From positions 1 through 43,859 of the forward strand of contig JAURQI010000063.1 of NCBI GenBank assembly GCA_030836155.1: DNA of 43,859 nt, in the 5' to 3' direction. Origin of the DNA: Crocinitomix sp. GTDB taxonomy: Bacteria > Bacteroidota > Bacteroidia > Flavobacteriales_D > Crocinitomicaceae. Shown here piece by piece: positions 32,190 to 41,433 of the stretch. The notes under the pieces were generated by a model. That model was not told where the DNA came from. It worked only from the letters and a program-made list of their open reading frames with translations, and ran no database searches. A program made the translations under genes and the position numbers. Positions within the stretch are counted from its first letter, which is position 1; every line of letters starts with the position of its first letter.

Positions 32190-33593
32190 ATGAATAAAAT
32201 AATTCTTTTTGAACTCAACGAAGTTCCGATCAAAATCATCAACTATTATCGGAAAATGAGGCCGCAATCATGGTTGGCCCAAAATATGGATCAATTAAGA
32301 AAATTTGAGACCTATTGCGAGAATGGAGGGCATATTTCTCCATGGAATACTTGGCCAACGTTGCATAGAGGTGTTACCAACCAGAAACACTTCATTTCTG
32401 ATTTTAACCAAGATCTATCAGAAGTTGATCAAGAGTTTCCTGCATTGTGGGATGTTTTAGCAAAAAACAAATTTAAAACCGGAGTTTTTGGTTCTTTACA
32501 TTCTTATCCACCACCTGAGACACAAGGGCATTATAGTTTTTACGTGCCAGATGTTTTTGCAACAGGTAGTGAATGTTTTCCTAAAAATATCGAACTGTTC
32601 CAGGATATCAACCTAAGATTAAGTCGTAAATCAGCCAGAAATGTCGATTCTACAATTCCATACAAGGATATGTTTCGACTGTTTGGTAAGATCGGCAGTT
32701 TAGGTTTTAAACCAGGGACATTAAAAGACGTAGCAAGTCATTTGGTACAAGAAAGAACGACGCGATGGAAAACCGTTCGAAGAAGAACCTATCAATCAGT
32801 TTTAAGTTTTGACGTCTTTTTTAAATTGCTCAAAAAAGAGAAACCAGACTTTACCACTTTCTTTACAAATCATGTAGCCTCCTCACAACACCGTTATTGG
32901 GCTGCTGTATTCCCAGATGAATACGAAGATTTAAAATATGATAAGGAATGGATCGAACGCTATGAAAACGAGATTCTATTCACAATGGGTAAAGCAGACG
33001 ACATGCTCCGAAAACTGGCCAAGTTTGTCGATCAAAATCCAGCTTATAAATTGATGATTACATCAAGCATGGGGCAAGAAGCATTAGAAGCTGAACCAAT
33101 TGAAACACAATTGTATATAACAAATCATGATGCCTTCTTTAATCAGTTTGGTATCGAGCCAAATGATTACCGATTCCTTCCGTCAATGTTACCACAGTTT
33201 AACTATTTCGTCAAGGATGCTGAACGATTTAAAAAGCAGTTGGATACAATGAAGATTAATGATCACTTGGTCAATTATCGTGATTTGGGTGAAGGACGTT
33301 TTTCAATTGATTTGGGTCAGCAAAACTTAAAAACAACAGCGATTGAATTGAATGACGTAGCCGTTTCATTGGATGACTCAGGATTGCAAAATGTGATGAT
33401 TGAGGATAAGTCAAATGCAACGGCTTATCATGTACCTGAAGGACATTGTTATATCTATCACCCCTCATTCGGCCATTCAGTAATGAGTGAAATGCAGGTC
33501 TCTACACGTGAAATTTTCCCGACAATATTAGACAATTTCAGTGTTTCTATACCTGACTACGCCGAGAAACCAACCGAAACGATTTTAAGCTAA
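32190..33593 (+). CDS. Alkaline-phosphatase-superfamily protein with altered metal site
   Basis: 467 residues, no signal peptide. The order of strands matches type-I phosphodiesterase/alkaline-phosphatase folds: IILFELNEVP (3-12), SPWNTWPTLHRGVT (about 50-63) where the Thr could be the nucleophile, a central FTNHVASSQHRYW, and YKLMITSSMGQEALEAEP where active enzymes usually have TSDHG. The first acid is Glu rather than Asp, and the DH pair is replaced by SM. Ligands are therefore missing or changed, and the activity is uncertain. It heads an operon with two CotH proteins and a ligase-like protein, 7 bases before the next gene. Confidence 0.7.
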   Translation: MNKIILFELNEVPIKIINYYRKMRPQSWLAQNMDQLRKFETYCENGGHISPWNTWPTLHRGVTNQKHFISDFNQDLSEVDQEFPALWDVLAKNKFKTGVFGSLHSYPPPETQGHYSFYVPDVFATGSECFPKNIELFQDINLRLSRKSARNVDSTIPYKDMFRLFGKIGSLGFKPGTLKDVASHLVQERTTRWKTVRRRTYQSVLSFDVFFKLLKKEKPDFTTFFTNHVASSQHRYWAAVFPDEYEDLKYDKEWIERYENEILFTMGKADDMLRKLAKFVDQNPAYKLMITSSMGQEALEAEPIETQLYITNHDAFFNQFGIEPNDYRFLPSMLPQFNYFVKDAERFKKQLDTMKINDHLVNYRDLGEGRFSIDLGQQNLKTTAIELNDVAVSLDDSGLQNVMIEDKSNATAYHVPEGHCYIYHPSFGHSVMSEMQVSTREIFPTILDNFSVSIPDYAEKPTETILS

Positions 33594-33600
33594 TAAGCAT

Positions 33601-34005
33601 ATGAATTTTATTCAGGATATTTTTGTGGACAGCCTAAATGGTTTTCCAATTCAACAACTACCACTTTTTTTATTCCAGCTCGTAGTTGCAGGAATATTAG
33701 GCTTTGCTGTGCAATTTTTGATAAATAAAAAAACAGACAATACTACCATCAAGCTTGGTGTCTTAATCGCGGTGACTATTGCAGTTTTATGCGCCATAGC
33801 TAAGTATAGTTTGCCATTCTCCGTGCTTGCTGCTGCCGCTATTTTATTGTTTTTAAAGAATAATTCTCAATCCAAAATTGAAACGTTTGGTCAATTTCTT
33901 TTAGTGGCAATAGGGATTGGTTGCGGGGTCGGAAGCGTAGTATTAACTGCAGTAGGCGTAATTGTTGTTTTGTTATTGATTGCATTTACACCACTTAAAG
34001 ACTGA
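33601..34005 (+). CDS. Small multi-pass membrane protein (DUF4956-like, tentative)
   Basis: 134 residues with four hydrophobic segments (about 20-40, 50-65, 72-85, 98-128). The N-terminal DSLNGFPIQQLPLF...LVVAGILGFAVQFL is reminiscent of DUF4956 proteins, which often sit beside CotH and VTC-domain genes in Bacteroidota. It is shorter than usual for that family, so the assignment is weak. It starts 7 bases after the phosphatase-fold gene and ends 1 base before the first CotH gene, so it is clearly part of the operon. Confidence 0.7.
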   Translation: MNFIQDIFVDSLNGFPIQQLPLFLFQLVVAGILGFAVQFLINKKTDNTTIKLGVLIAVTIAVLCAIAKYSLPFSVLAAAAILLFLKNNSQSKIETFGQFLLVAIGIGCGVGSVVLTAVGVIVVLLLIAFTPLKD

Positions 34006-34006
34006 T

Positions 34007-35653
34007 ATGAAACAATTCCCCGTTCAAAAAGGGTTGCGTTTTAATCCACTGCTAATCTTGCTTCTATTCAGTGGACTATTTTTGTGGTTAGCTTTTCCTT
34101 CTATTCGAAATCAAATATTTCGCAGGACCCAATACCGCGAATTATTGACAGGTCCAGAGGACTTATTGCATATACCATCATCATTGGGTTTTAAAGATGA
34201 CTCCATATATTGTTATAATCAAGAGCAAGAATTACTGTATTCACTCAATGGTGGAGATGATTTTAAAATAGCCCGGAATGGGGTTTTGGTTTTGTCGGAA
34301 CTAACAAATGCACCCAATATCTATCATACAACTTCTGTGAGATGGCGACATCCAAAAGGCGATTTTCCCACAGGACTTTCACTTGTATTGAAAGTTAAAG
34401 AACCTAAAAAGCAAGTTGTAACTGGCCCGATGGTAGTACAATACCCACCTCCTATATCAGTTTTACCCTCTGTGATGATAAGTGTTGCAGAACGAGATTT
34501 ATTTGATTGGTATAATGGCATGTTAATTTACGGTGCTGCAGGTAATATGGATGAAGGCTTTCAAAAGGATTGGTGGTACCGTTCAGCGAACTTCTCAAAT
34601 CGTGGACAAGAATGGAGAAGACCAGTTTACTGTTCTTATATAGATTCAAATATTCATGAATATAACTATCATGCAATAATGGCTGTTAGCGGTAATGCAA
34701 CACGCTATTTTCCACAAAAATCATTGAAGTTTTTCTTGACTGATCAAGAGGGACGAGCAGAATCTCAAAAAATACCTTTCTGGGCAGAAGGAAATCAAAA
34801 GGCTCGCTCTTTTTTATTGAGAAATTCTGGAAATGACAATATGAAAACGATGTTTGCTGATTTGTTAATTCATGAATTGGCAAAAGGGACAAATGTCTTG
34901 GTGCAAAAAGGTAAACCAGTTATTGGCTATATGAATGGTAATTATTGGGGGATTTACAATCTAAGAGAGCGTGTTGATGCTTATTATGTTGCCAAACGAG
35001 AAGGCGTTAATAGAGAAGAAGTGACCATTTTGTATTGTGAGGTGTTCGGAGATCAAACACGTTTAAAAAGTGGTGATCAAGATGTTAAAGAAGGTTTTGA
35101 TTTGCTGATCAGGTCTTTAGAAAGTGGTGGCTCTGACGAAGATAGTCTATACGCTCGTTTAAGAGAAGCACTCAGTATTAAATCATTCATCGATTATGTC
35201 TTATTCGAATCATTCTTTGCCAATAATGATTGGCTTCACAATAATGTGACCTTTTATAAGGCAGACAAAAAGGATTGGAAATGGATATTGAATGATATGG
35301 ATTATAGTATGGCATATCCTGGATCTGATAACGTCAATCATAACATGTTCGAGGAAATTAAAAATAGCCAATCGATTATTGGCTTATTGTTCAAAGCCCT
35401 TATCAAACAAGATACTTTTCTTAAGAAATTCAAAGAAAGAGGGCAGGAATTATTAGATGCAAATCTTTCAACATCGAATATTAGGTCAACCTATAATCGG
35501 TTGTTTGAAACCTATCAACCTGAAATCGAACGACACATTCGGAGATGGCGTTTTATTCGTTCCGTTGAGCAATGGGAAAAAGATTGTGAAGCAAATGTAA
35601 ACTTTTTGCTAGATCGTCGTAAAATCTTTAAAGATCAACTTAATAACCTCTAA
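34007..35653 (+). CDS. CotH-type kinase family protein, membrane-anchored
   Basis: 548 residues from ATG 34007. One membrane segment near the N-terminus (LLILLLFSGLFLWLAFP, about 10-26), then a beta-rich segment with PPPISV...RDLF, and the CotH kinase domain (about 220-470). Family marks are FLLRNSGND, GYMNGNYWGIYNLRERVDAYYV and WKWILNDMDYS with the metal-binding DMD at 430-432. CotH proteins are atypical kinases that transfer phosphate from ATP to surface proteins. An extracytoplasmic kinase domain would need an ATP source or another donor. It overlaps the next gene by one base (TAATG). Confidence 0.9.
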   Translation: MKQFPVQKGLRFNPLLILLLFSGLFLWLAFPSIRNQIFRRTQYRELLTGPEDLLHIPSSLGFKDDSIYCYNQEQELLYSLNGGDDFKIARNGVLVLSELTNAPNIYHTTSVRWRHPKGDFPTGLSLVLKVKEPKKQVVTGPMVVQYPPPISVLPSVMISVAERDLFDWYNGMLIYGAAGNMDEGFQKDWWYRSANFSNRGQEWRRPVYCSYIDSNIHEYNYHAIMAVSGNATRYFPQKSLKFFLTDQEGRAESQKIPFWAEGNQKARSFLLRNSGNDNMKTMFADLLIHELAKGTNVLVQKGKPVIGYMNGNYWGIYNLRERVDAYYVAKREGVNREEVTILYCEVFGDQTRLKSGDQDVKEGFDLLIRSLESGGSDEDSLYARLREALSIKSFIDYVLFESFFANNDWLHNNVTFYKADKKDWKWILNDMDYSMAYPGSDNVNHNMFEEIKNSQSIIGLLFKALIKQDTFLKKFKERGQELLDANLSTSNIRSTYNRLFETYQPEIERHIRRWRFIRSVEQWEKDCEANVNFLLDRRKIFKDQLNNL

Positions 35654-37011
35654 TGATAATTGCCTATAAAGAGCATTCTCAGTTTATCATGATACTCGTT
35701 ATCATGTATGTGCTCGGTGTATGGGGAGGTCCATTAATTTATCCAGTTTATCCCGCTTTCATATTTCTTTTCGGTATTCGACAGCGTTATTTTGAAATGT
35801 TTATTGTAGCTGTATGGACGCTAATGTTAGCAGATTATGTGCCCGTTGATGGCGCTCCTTATGACGATTTGCAGTTTGCTAAAGACTTGAAACCATTGGT
35901 GCCACTTGCGCTCTTTTTCTTTTTTATACGCGACCGTTTTAGTTTCAAGCCATACCCCTTGGTCTTCCTCTATTTTATTCCATTCATAATCATTGCAATT
36001 ATTGGTCTGACAGACTCAATAAATCTTCAAGTAGGTATACAAAAAAGCATCTCATTTATACTAATGTATTTGACCGTTCCATTTTTTGTAGTTTATCTCC
36101 ACCGAAAAGACGGTGAACGATTTTGGAAAGCCTTAATTACATTTATTATAGGCATGCTCACCATTGGTATTGTATTACGTTTTGTCGCTCCGGATATAGC
36201 CATGAAAGTAGGACGATTTAAAGGGGTGCTGGGTAATCCCAACGGATTGGGTGTATTCCTTAACCTGACATTTATTCTTTGGATGATTGTCAGAAAATTT
36301 AAAATGGCACATTTTACGAAAAAGGAGAATGCTTACATCCTTTTTGTGTTATTGCTCTCGGTTATTTGGACAGGGTCTCGAAATGGTATGATGAGTATGT
36401 TTCTTTTCTATGTGATGTTCAAATTAATTCAAATCAACTGGTTTTTTGCATTAGTTGTTTTGGGGGCTATTTTGACATTTAATGATCAAATATTTGATGT
36501 ATTTATTGGTGTGATTAGCTTCTTTGGTTTGGAGGAGTTTTTTCGCGTTGACTCGATCGAGGAGGGGTCTGGGCGAATTGTCGCTTGGCAGTTTGCATGG
36601 CTCAAAATTCAAGACTTTTTCTTTGTAGGTGGAGGGTTTGGTCATGACGAACATATTATGCGTCCAAATTACTATTGGCTTTCTCGATTAGGGCATCAAG
36701 GGGGAGTGCACAATTCATATCTATCGTTGTGGATGGATACGGGAATTCTAGGTATTCTTGCTTATTTCGGAGCGATAATAGCCATTATAGGTCGGGTTAT
36801 GCGCGATAATTACATACCAATTGCAATATTTACGTCATTGGCTTTTAATATCTATTTCGAGTCATGGCTAGTGGCTTCCCTCAATCCTTTTACAATTATC
36901 TATCTCACCATAATTACTATATTACTCAGTAACCTCAAAGGAGAGGATTACATAGATGATCAATTAGAAACACAATATGACCAAAAAACTGAACAAGCCC
37001 CGGCTCTTTAG
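35653..37011 (+). CDS. O-antigen ligase/polymerase-like membrane protein (Wzy/WaaL type)
   Basis: 452 residues, about 11-12 membrane helices. The Wzy_C-type periplasmic loop is seen after WTGSRNGMMSMFLFYVMF (about 237-254). A long loop (about 290-365) then holds GSGRIVAWQFAWLKI, GGGFGHDEHIMR and HNSYLSLWMDTGILG, where the conserved R and H of ligases lie. It should join or polymerise a lipid-linked glycan at the periplasmic face. It overlaps the first CotH gene by 1 base and the second CotH gene by 35, so the three are translated together. Confidence 0.88.
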   Translation: MIIAYKEHSQFIMILVIMYVLGVWGGPLIYPVYPAFIFLFGIRQRYFEMFIVAVWTLMLADYVPVDGAPYDDLQFAKDLKPLVPLALFFFFIRDRFSFKPYPLVFLYFIPFIIIAIIGLTDSINLQVGIQKSISFILMYLTVPFFVVYLHRKDGERFWKALITFIIGMLTIGIVLRFVAPDIAMKVGRFKGVLGNPNGLGVFLNLTFILWMIVRKFKMAHFTKKENAYILFVLLLSVIWTGSRNGMMSMFLFYVMFKLIQINWFFALVVLGAILTFNDQIFDVFIGVISFFGLEEFFRVDSIEEGSGRIVAWQFAWLKIQDFFFVGGGFGHDEHIMRPNYYWLSRLGHQGGVHNSYLSLWMDTGILGILAYFGAIIAIIGRVMRDNYIPIAIFTSLAFNIYFESWLVASLNPFTIIYLTIITILLSNLKGEDYIDDQLETQYDQKTEQAPAL

Positions 37012-39352
37012 GAATGTCATTCTGATCATCCTCGTTTTAGGATGTATTGGACTATATTTTTCCAATCGTTTTGTCAAATCGAAAGGGTTTGAAGGCCTAG
37101 GTGATTTCATTGATACTTATCAAACCAATAAAAAACTGGCTGAAAATATAGAGCCTGAACTTATTGAATTGAACATCTCTGATAAGGATTACAAATTCCT
37201 TGAAAAGAAAAGACAAGAGGCGCTTAATAGAGGTATTCAAATCAATAAAGGAGATAATTATATTAAATGTGAAGTCATTCACGGAGCCGATACACTTGAT
37301 GGCGAGATGCGACTTAAAGGTCATATGACTGATCATTTAGAAGGCGACAAATGGTCATTTCGAGTCAAGACAGATGGCGAAATCATGGGTATGTATCGTT
37401 TCTCTTTACAAAATCCGGCAACGCGAAATTACGCCTACGAATGGGTGTATCATGAACTGCTCGAAAGAGAGGATATCATGCATCTTAAATATGATTTCAT
37501 TAAGCTAAAACTCAACGACAAGGATTTAGGAGTTTACGCTATCGAAGAGCATTTTGGACAACATGTTTCAAAAGACAACAATAGACCATCTGGTGTCATT
37601 TTAAGATGGAATCCTGAATTGTATTGGGAGTCGCGTATAGATGAAATGGATAGCCTCTATTTGGACCAAGAATATGCAGCCTATACATCTTCATTTCCTG
37701 AAGCTTACGATCGGGGCGTAGCAAAAGATGATCCGAATTTAATAGAAAACTACCGCACTGGAGCTGCCATGTTAGAGTCTTTTCGAAGAGGTGAGCGTTC
37801 GGTGTCAAATGTGTTTGATATCGAAAAAATGGCTGCTTTTCATGCCGTAATTGACCTAGTAGGAGGTTATCATTCCTTGGATTGGAGTGACGTCAAGTTC
37901 TTTTACAATCAAGAGACACAACGAATTGAACCTGTGGGTTATGAAAGTTTTTCAGTCCGAGAAAGCTATAGTATTGCTGGACAGCGTAGACCCAATGATT
38001 ATAAATCTATTGGTCAGAATTATCATGATATGCTCTTCGCTGACACTAGCTTTTTCTCATCCTATATTCGTGCTATCGATCGTATTTGTGACGAAGCTTA
38101 TATGCGTGAATTTGAAGAGCTTGTAAAACCAGAACTCAATAAAAAGAGAGGTGTCCTGGTTGAAGAGTTTTCCTATATCAAATTTACTTGGGGAGGGTAT
38201 TACGAAAATATCGAATTGATACGTCATAATCTCGAGTTACCAAAACCTTTTCATGCCTTTCTCGAAACCGAAAATGATTCGATTGTAAAGATTGCTGTAG
38301 CTCCTGTTTCAGACTTTCCCATAGAAATTTTGGGATTAGTGATGAATAAAAAGGAATATGCGCCTGTCAAGAAAATCGTTCTTGGTCCAAAGCCGGCGAA
38401 TACCTTCTTGCACTATGATTTCCTCCAATTTAAGCATAACGATGCTAAGATCAAGGATCTCATTTTAATGGCAAGAATTCCAGGAAGTAAGCATGTTTTT
38501 AAGGTAAATGTGTCAGAGCTTCCTTCATACATGAATGCCGAATTACCAAATCCCAATCAATTCAGAGACTCGTCAGGATCAAAGCTGCAATGGGCCAACG
38601 ATACACTTGCCTTTTTTGAAGGACGTGCTATTTCGATTACCAGTCAAATTACAATTCCTTCAGGTAAAACACTTCATATATATAAAGGACAGCGGATTAA
38701 TTTTGAAAGAAACGGTCAGTTGTTTGTGGAAGGGAATGTGGAATTATTTGGTTCAGAAAGTAATCCCGTAGAAATATCTGCATCAACGGAAAGAACTGCC
38801 ATTTACCTGAGCCAAGGTAGCTTTTTGGCAGTGCATACATCTTTTTTGAATATCCATCATTCGCTAATTAGGTCAAATGAAGGCGTGCTAAAATTTGATA
38901 ATTGTGTTATGGCTGATATTAATTCACCTTTAATTAAAGCAACGCTTTCTAATTTAACTATCATCAATTCTTATAGCGGAAATATGAGTAGTCTTGGCGA
39001 ATTTGATCGCTCTGTCATACGGGTAAGGAATTTTTATGCAGCAAACGGAGATCAATTATTAACTGCATCTGGTTCTGATATTGATGTTCACGCTTCGTCG
39101 ATTAGCGGTTATCGCCAGATTGCTAACTTAGATCATGGCACTAGTTTTTCAACTTGGACATCAAAATTCGAACAGAATAACTTGCTGGCCGATTTAAAAA
39201 ATGCCTCGAGCTTTAAAACATATTCATGTAATATTATATCAGGAGATTATGGTGTTCACAAAGACACGCTAGGTCCATTAGGACAATATTCTAACTTTCT
39301 ATTCTATAAAACTCAAACAGTTAACCTTAAGTCAATTCAAAAAACAGGATGA
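36977..39352 (+). CDS. CotH-like protein with C-terminal beta-helix domain
   Basis: 791 residues. One N-terminal anchor (about 10-28). About 55-430 is CotH-like: LNISDKDYKFLEKKRQEALNR, RLKGHMTDHLEGDKWSFRVK, LNDKDLGVYAIEEHF and a metal-site region RIEPVGYESF in which DxD is replaced by Glu323-Ser324. About 560-770 is a run of short beta-strand rungs (ITSQITIPSGKTLHIYKGQRINFERNGQLFVEGNVELFG...), the pattern of a right-handed parallel beta-helix that binds carbohydrate or closes on a surface. The kinase may be weakened or use Glu. It overlaps both neighbours (35 and 4 bases). Confidence 0.8.
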   Translation: MTKKLNKPRLFRNVILIILVLGCIGLYFSNRFVKSKGFEGLGDFIDTYQTNKKLAENIEPELIELNISDKDYKFLEKKRQEALNRGIQINKGDNYIKCEVIHGADTLDGEMRLKGHMTDHLEGDKWSFRVKTDGEIMGMYRFSLQNPATRNYAYEWVYHELLEREDIMHLKYDFIKLKLNDKDLGVYAIEEHFGQHVSKDNNRPSGVILRWNPELYWESRIDEMDSLYLDQEYAAYTSSFPEAYDRGVAKDDPNLIENYRTGAAMLESFRRGERSVSNVFDIEKMAAFHAVIDLVGGYHSLDWSDVKFFYNQETQRIEPVGYESFSVRESYSIAGQRRPNDYKSIGQNYHDMLFADTSFFSSYIRAIDRICDEAYMREFEELVKPELNKKRGVLVEEFSYIKFTWGGYYENIELIRHNLELPKPFHAFLETENDSIVKIAVAPVSDFPIEILGLVMNKKEYAPVKKIVLGPKPANTFLHYDFLQFKHNDAKIKDLILMARIPGSKHVFKVNVSELPSYMNAELPNPNQFRDSSGSKLQWANDTLAFFEGRAISITSQITIPSGKTLHIYKGQRINFERNGQLFVEGNVELFGSESNPVEISASTERTAIYLSQGSFLAVHTSFLNIHHSLIRSNEGVLKFDNCVMADINSPLIKATLSNLTIINSYSGNMSSLGEFDRSVIRVRNFYAANGDQLLTASGSDIDVHASSISGYRQIANLDHGTSFSTWTSKFEQNNLLADLKNASSFKTYSCNIISGDYGVHKDTLGPLGQYSNFLFYKTQTVNLKSIQKTG

Positions 39353-40410
39353 TTAATACGGTGAAATATTTTTTAGTGATTGCTCTCCTCAGTATGATCA
39401 AAATGGCTAATGGACAATACCAATCGCCCTTTAATCAACATGAAATTGCTCCGATAGACTCTAATGGATATCATTTTATTGTTAGTGGTCATTTTTATGG
39501 AAATCGTCACAATATCTCAAATATGCCGACGAATACTTTAATGGCAAATCTTGATTGGATTAATGAGTCAAAAGCAAATATGCTGGTTTGTCTGGGTGAT
39601 TTATTCAAGGACATTCGAAATGATAAAGAAAATTACCAGACCTATCTTTTTGATCGACTGGGATTACCGCTAGTCAATACAGTAGGTAACCACGATCTTT
39701 CTGGTGATGTCTATCAAGATAATTATGGTGAGACAGCCTTTTATTTTGAGCTAAACGGAGATGTTCATTTGATTCTAGACTCTGAACGAGATAATGGTGA
39801 TATCATTGATGAGCAAATGGAATTATTGAAAGAAGTCGCGCAAAAAGCTAAAGATGCTGCGTGCAAGAATGTATTTATATATGCGCATAGAACAATTTGG
39901 AGCGATAATTACGAAGCATTGGACGGATTATTCACTGATAATACCCAATCGATTGGAGGTACGAACTTTGGCAAAGAAGTGCATCCAATTTTGCAAGAAA
40001 TGGGGAAAAACGCAAATATCTACTGGTTTGCAGGTTCTTTAGGTACTGCACCAGCCTCGTTTTTTCATTTTGAAGATCAAGCGTCTAATCTAACATTCAT
40101 TGCAACGGCAATTCGCGGACATAGAAGAGATGCTGTTCTTATGGTAAATGTGAGCGAGGATGGTCAAGTGAGTTTTGAAACCAATAGTTTTACAGGTCAA
40201 GAATTATTAAAACTCGAAGAATACGATGTTAGCTTTTGGGAAAATGAAGTAGGGGAGGAACCTTTTAATTGGAAATTGATTCCTTACTACATCGAATTGA
40301 TGCTAACACATCGGTATTTTTGGTATGGTGTAGGATCTGCCCTGTTTGGTTTTTTTATCCTTTTGGTACTTAAAAAACGTCGTGAAAAGAATAAGCTTAA
40401 ACGGGCTTAA
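39349..40410 (+). CDS. Metallophosphoesterase (calcineurin-like), secreted and C-terminally anchored
   Basis: 353 residues. Signal peptide about 1-22 (FLVIALLSMIKMANGQ). Calcineurin-fold motifs: GDLFKD (about 82-87), GNHDLSGD (about 116-123), FIYAHRTIWSD (about 177-187). The first D-x-H motif is replaced by VSGHFYG, so one metal ligand is changed to Ser while the His stays. A C-terminal membrane helix (about 318-338) and a basic tail (KKRREKNKLKR) hold the domain on the periplasmic face. It is the last gene of the CotH operon, overlapping by 4 bases (ATGA). Confidence 0.87.
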   Translation: MINTVKYFLVIALLSMIKMANGQYQSPFNQHEIAPIDSNGYHFIVSGHFYGNRHNISNMPTNTLMANLDWINESKANMLVCLGDLFKDIRNDKENYQTYLFDRLGLPLVNTVGNHDLSGDVYQDNYGETAFYFELNGDVHLILDSERDNGDIIDEQMELLKEVAQKAKDAACKNVFIYAHRTIWSDNYEALDGLFTDNTQSIGGTNFGKEVHPILQEMGKNANIYWFAGSLGTAPASFFHFEDQASNLTFIATAIRGHRRDAVLMVNVSEDGQVSFETNSFTGQELLKLEEYDVSFWENEVGEEPFNWKLIPYYIELMLTHRYFWYGVGSALFGFFILLVLKKRREKNKLKRA

Positions 40411-40555
40411 AAACCGCTATTTCTCTATCGATTTTGCGTAATCACTAAAGCGAATTGTTCAGTCAAAGTTTCTTTTTTTTCTATTTCGATTAAACCCTCT
40501 CAGATAATCAGTGTCATAGTAGGCAAGTGATTATTAATATCAAAAAAAGAGGAGT

Positions 40556-40648
40556 ATGGAAAATGGAAGACTACAGGAGAGCAAGCAACAACGCTATTTA
40601 GAATATTTGATTGAAATCATTTTACTTGCGTTGATATTTACCATATAA
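40556..40648 (+). CDS. Possible 30-residue membrane microprotein
   Basis: ATG 40556 is preceded by a strong AGAGGAG Shine-Dalgarno 1-7 bases upstream. The 30-codon frame reads polar first, then hydrophobic (YLEYLIEIILLALIFTI), and stops at TAA. It lies in the 273-base gap between the metallophosphoesterase and the YHYH gene, otherwise without genes. The spacing of the ribosome site is tight and frames this short occur by chance, so it is only a candidate. Confidence 0.2.
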   Translation: MENGRLQESKQQRYLEYLIEIILLALIFTI

Positions 40649-40683
40649 CCCTTGAATCGTTTAACCGTCTAATTCAAAAAAAT

Positions 40684-41433
40684 ATGAACCACTACCTAAA
40701 ACCAATGACCTTTTTATTGATTGGAGCTGCAGTTGTCGCTTGTAAAAAGAATCAGGAAAATACCGATGAACCAGCAATAAATGCTGAGCTTCCAACAGCT
40801 TATCAACAGTTCTATAATGTTGATCAAGTTTATCAAGATGGCGATTATGTGGTCATAGAATGTTCAGGAACACCTGATCATAAGAGTCCTTATTACCAAG
40901 GAACCGAATGGGAAGATGAGCGTTATGAAGCGTATGGTGGAACAAATCCTGATTATTTTCAGAATCCGAATCGGATCGATGAGCAAAATTTCACGTTTAG
41001 ATTGCCTCTGAATCCCACTGTCGATGAAGGACATGAGTTGACCCCTTTGGGACCAATTGGTGTTGCTTTAAATGGTGTAGCTATATTTAATCAATAAGCG
41101 GCGCCTGGCGATGACTTGTCAGAAGAGATCAATACATTCGATCATTACAACGGTCATCCAACGGGTACTTATCATTATCATATTGAACCCACTTATTTAA
41201 CAAGCACATTAGGGCAAGATGCCTTAATAGGATTCCTTTTAGATGGTTTCCCAGTTTATGGTCCAATGGAAGATGGTAATCTCATAACAAATGATGATTT
41301 AGACGTTTATCATGGGCATTCACATGCGACGTCAGAATTTCCTCAGGGAATTTATCATTATCACATTACAGCAGAAGACCCTTACATCAACGGAGATGGA
41401 TTTTATGGAACGCCGGGCACAGTTACGCAATAA
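40684..41433 (+). pseudogene. YHYH-domain lipoprotein interrupted by an in-frame TAA
   Basis: The frame from ATG 40684 starts with a lipoprotein signal (FLLIGAAVVACKK, Cys20). It reaches TAA at 41095-41097 after IGVALNGVAIFNQ, and continues in the same frame as AAPGDDLSEEINTFDHYNGHP..., with YHYH at two places, to TAA 41433. The YHYH domain spans the stop: GVALNGVAIFN lies before it, and the NGHPTGTYHYH and GFPVYGP segments after it. A single TAT-to-TAA-type change would explain it. The product would lack the YHYH motifs. YHYH proteins are secreted and of unknown role, often near SCO1-like genes, as here. Confidence 0.85.

Noticed and set aside
41312..41404. Longer N-terminus for the MORN lipoprotein
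   Set aside because: The extension lies inside the YHYH gene and would bury the lipoprotein signal; ATG 41405 with GGAG upstream fits better.
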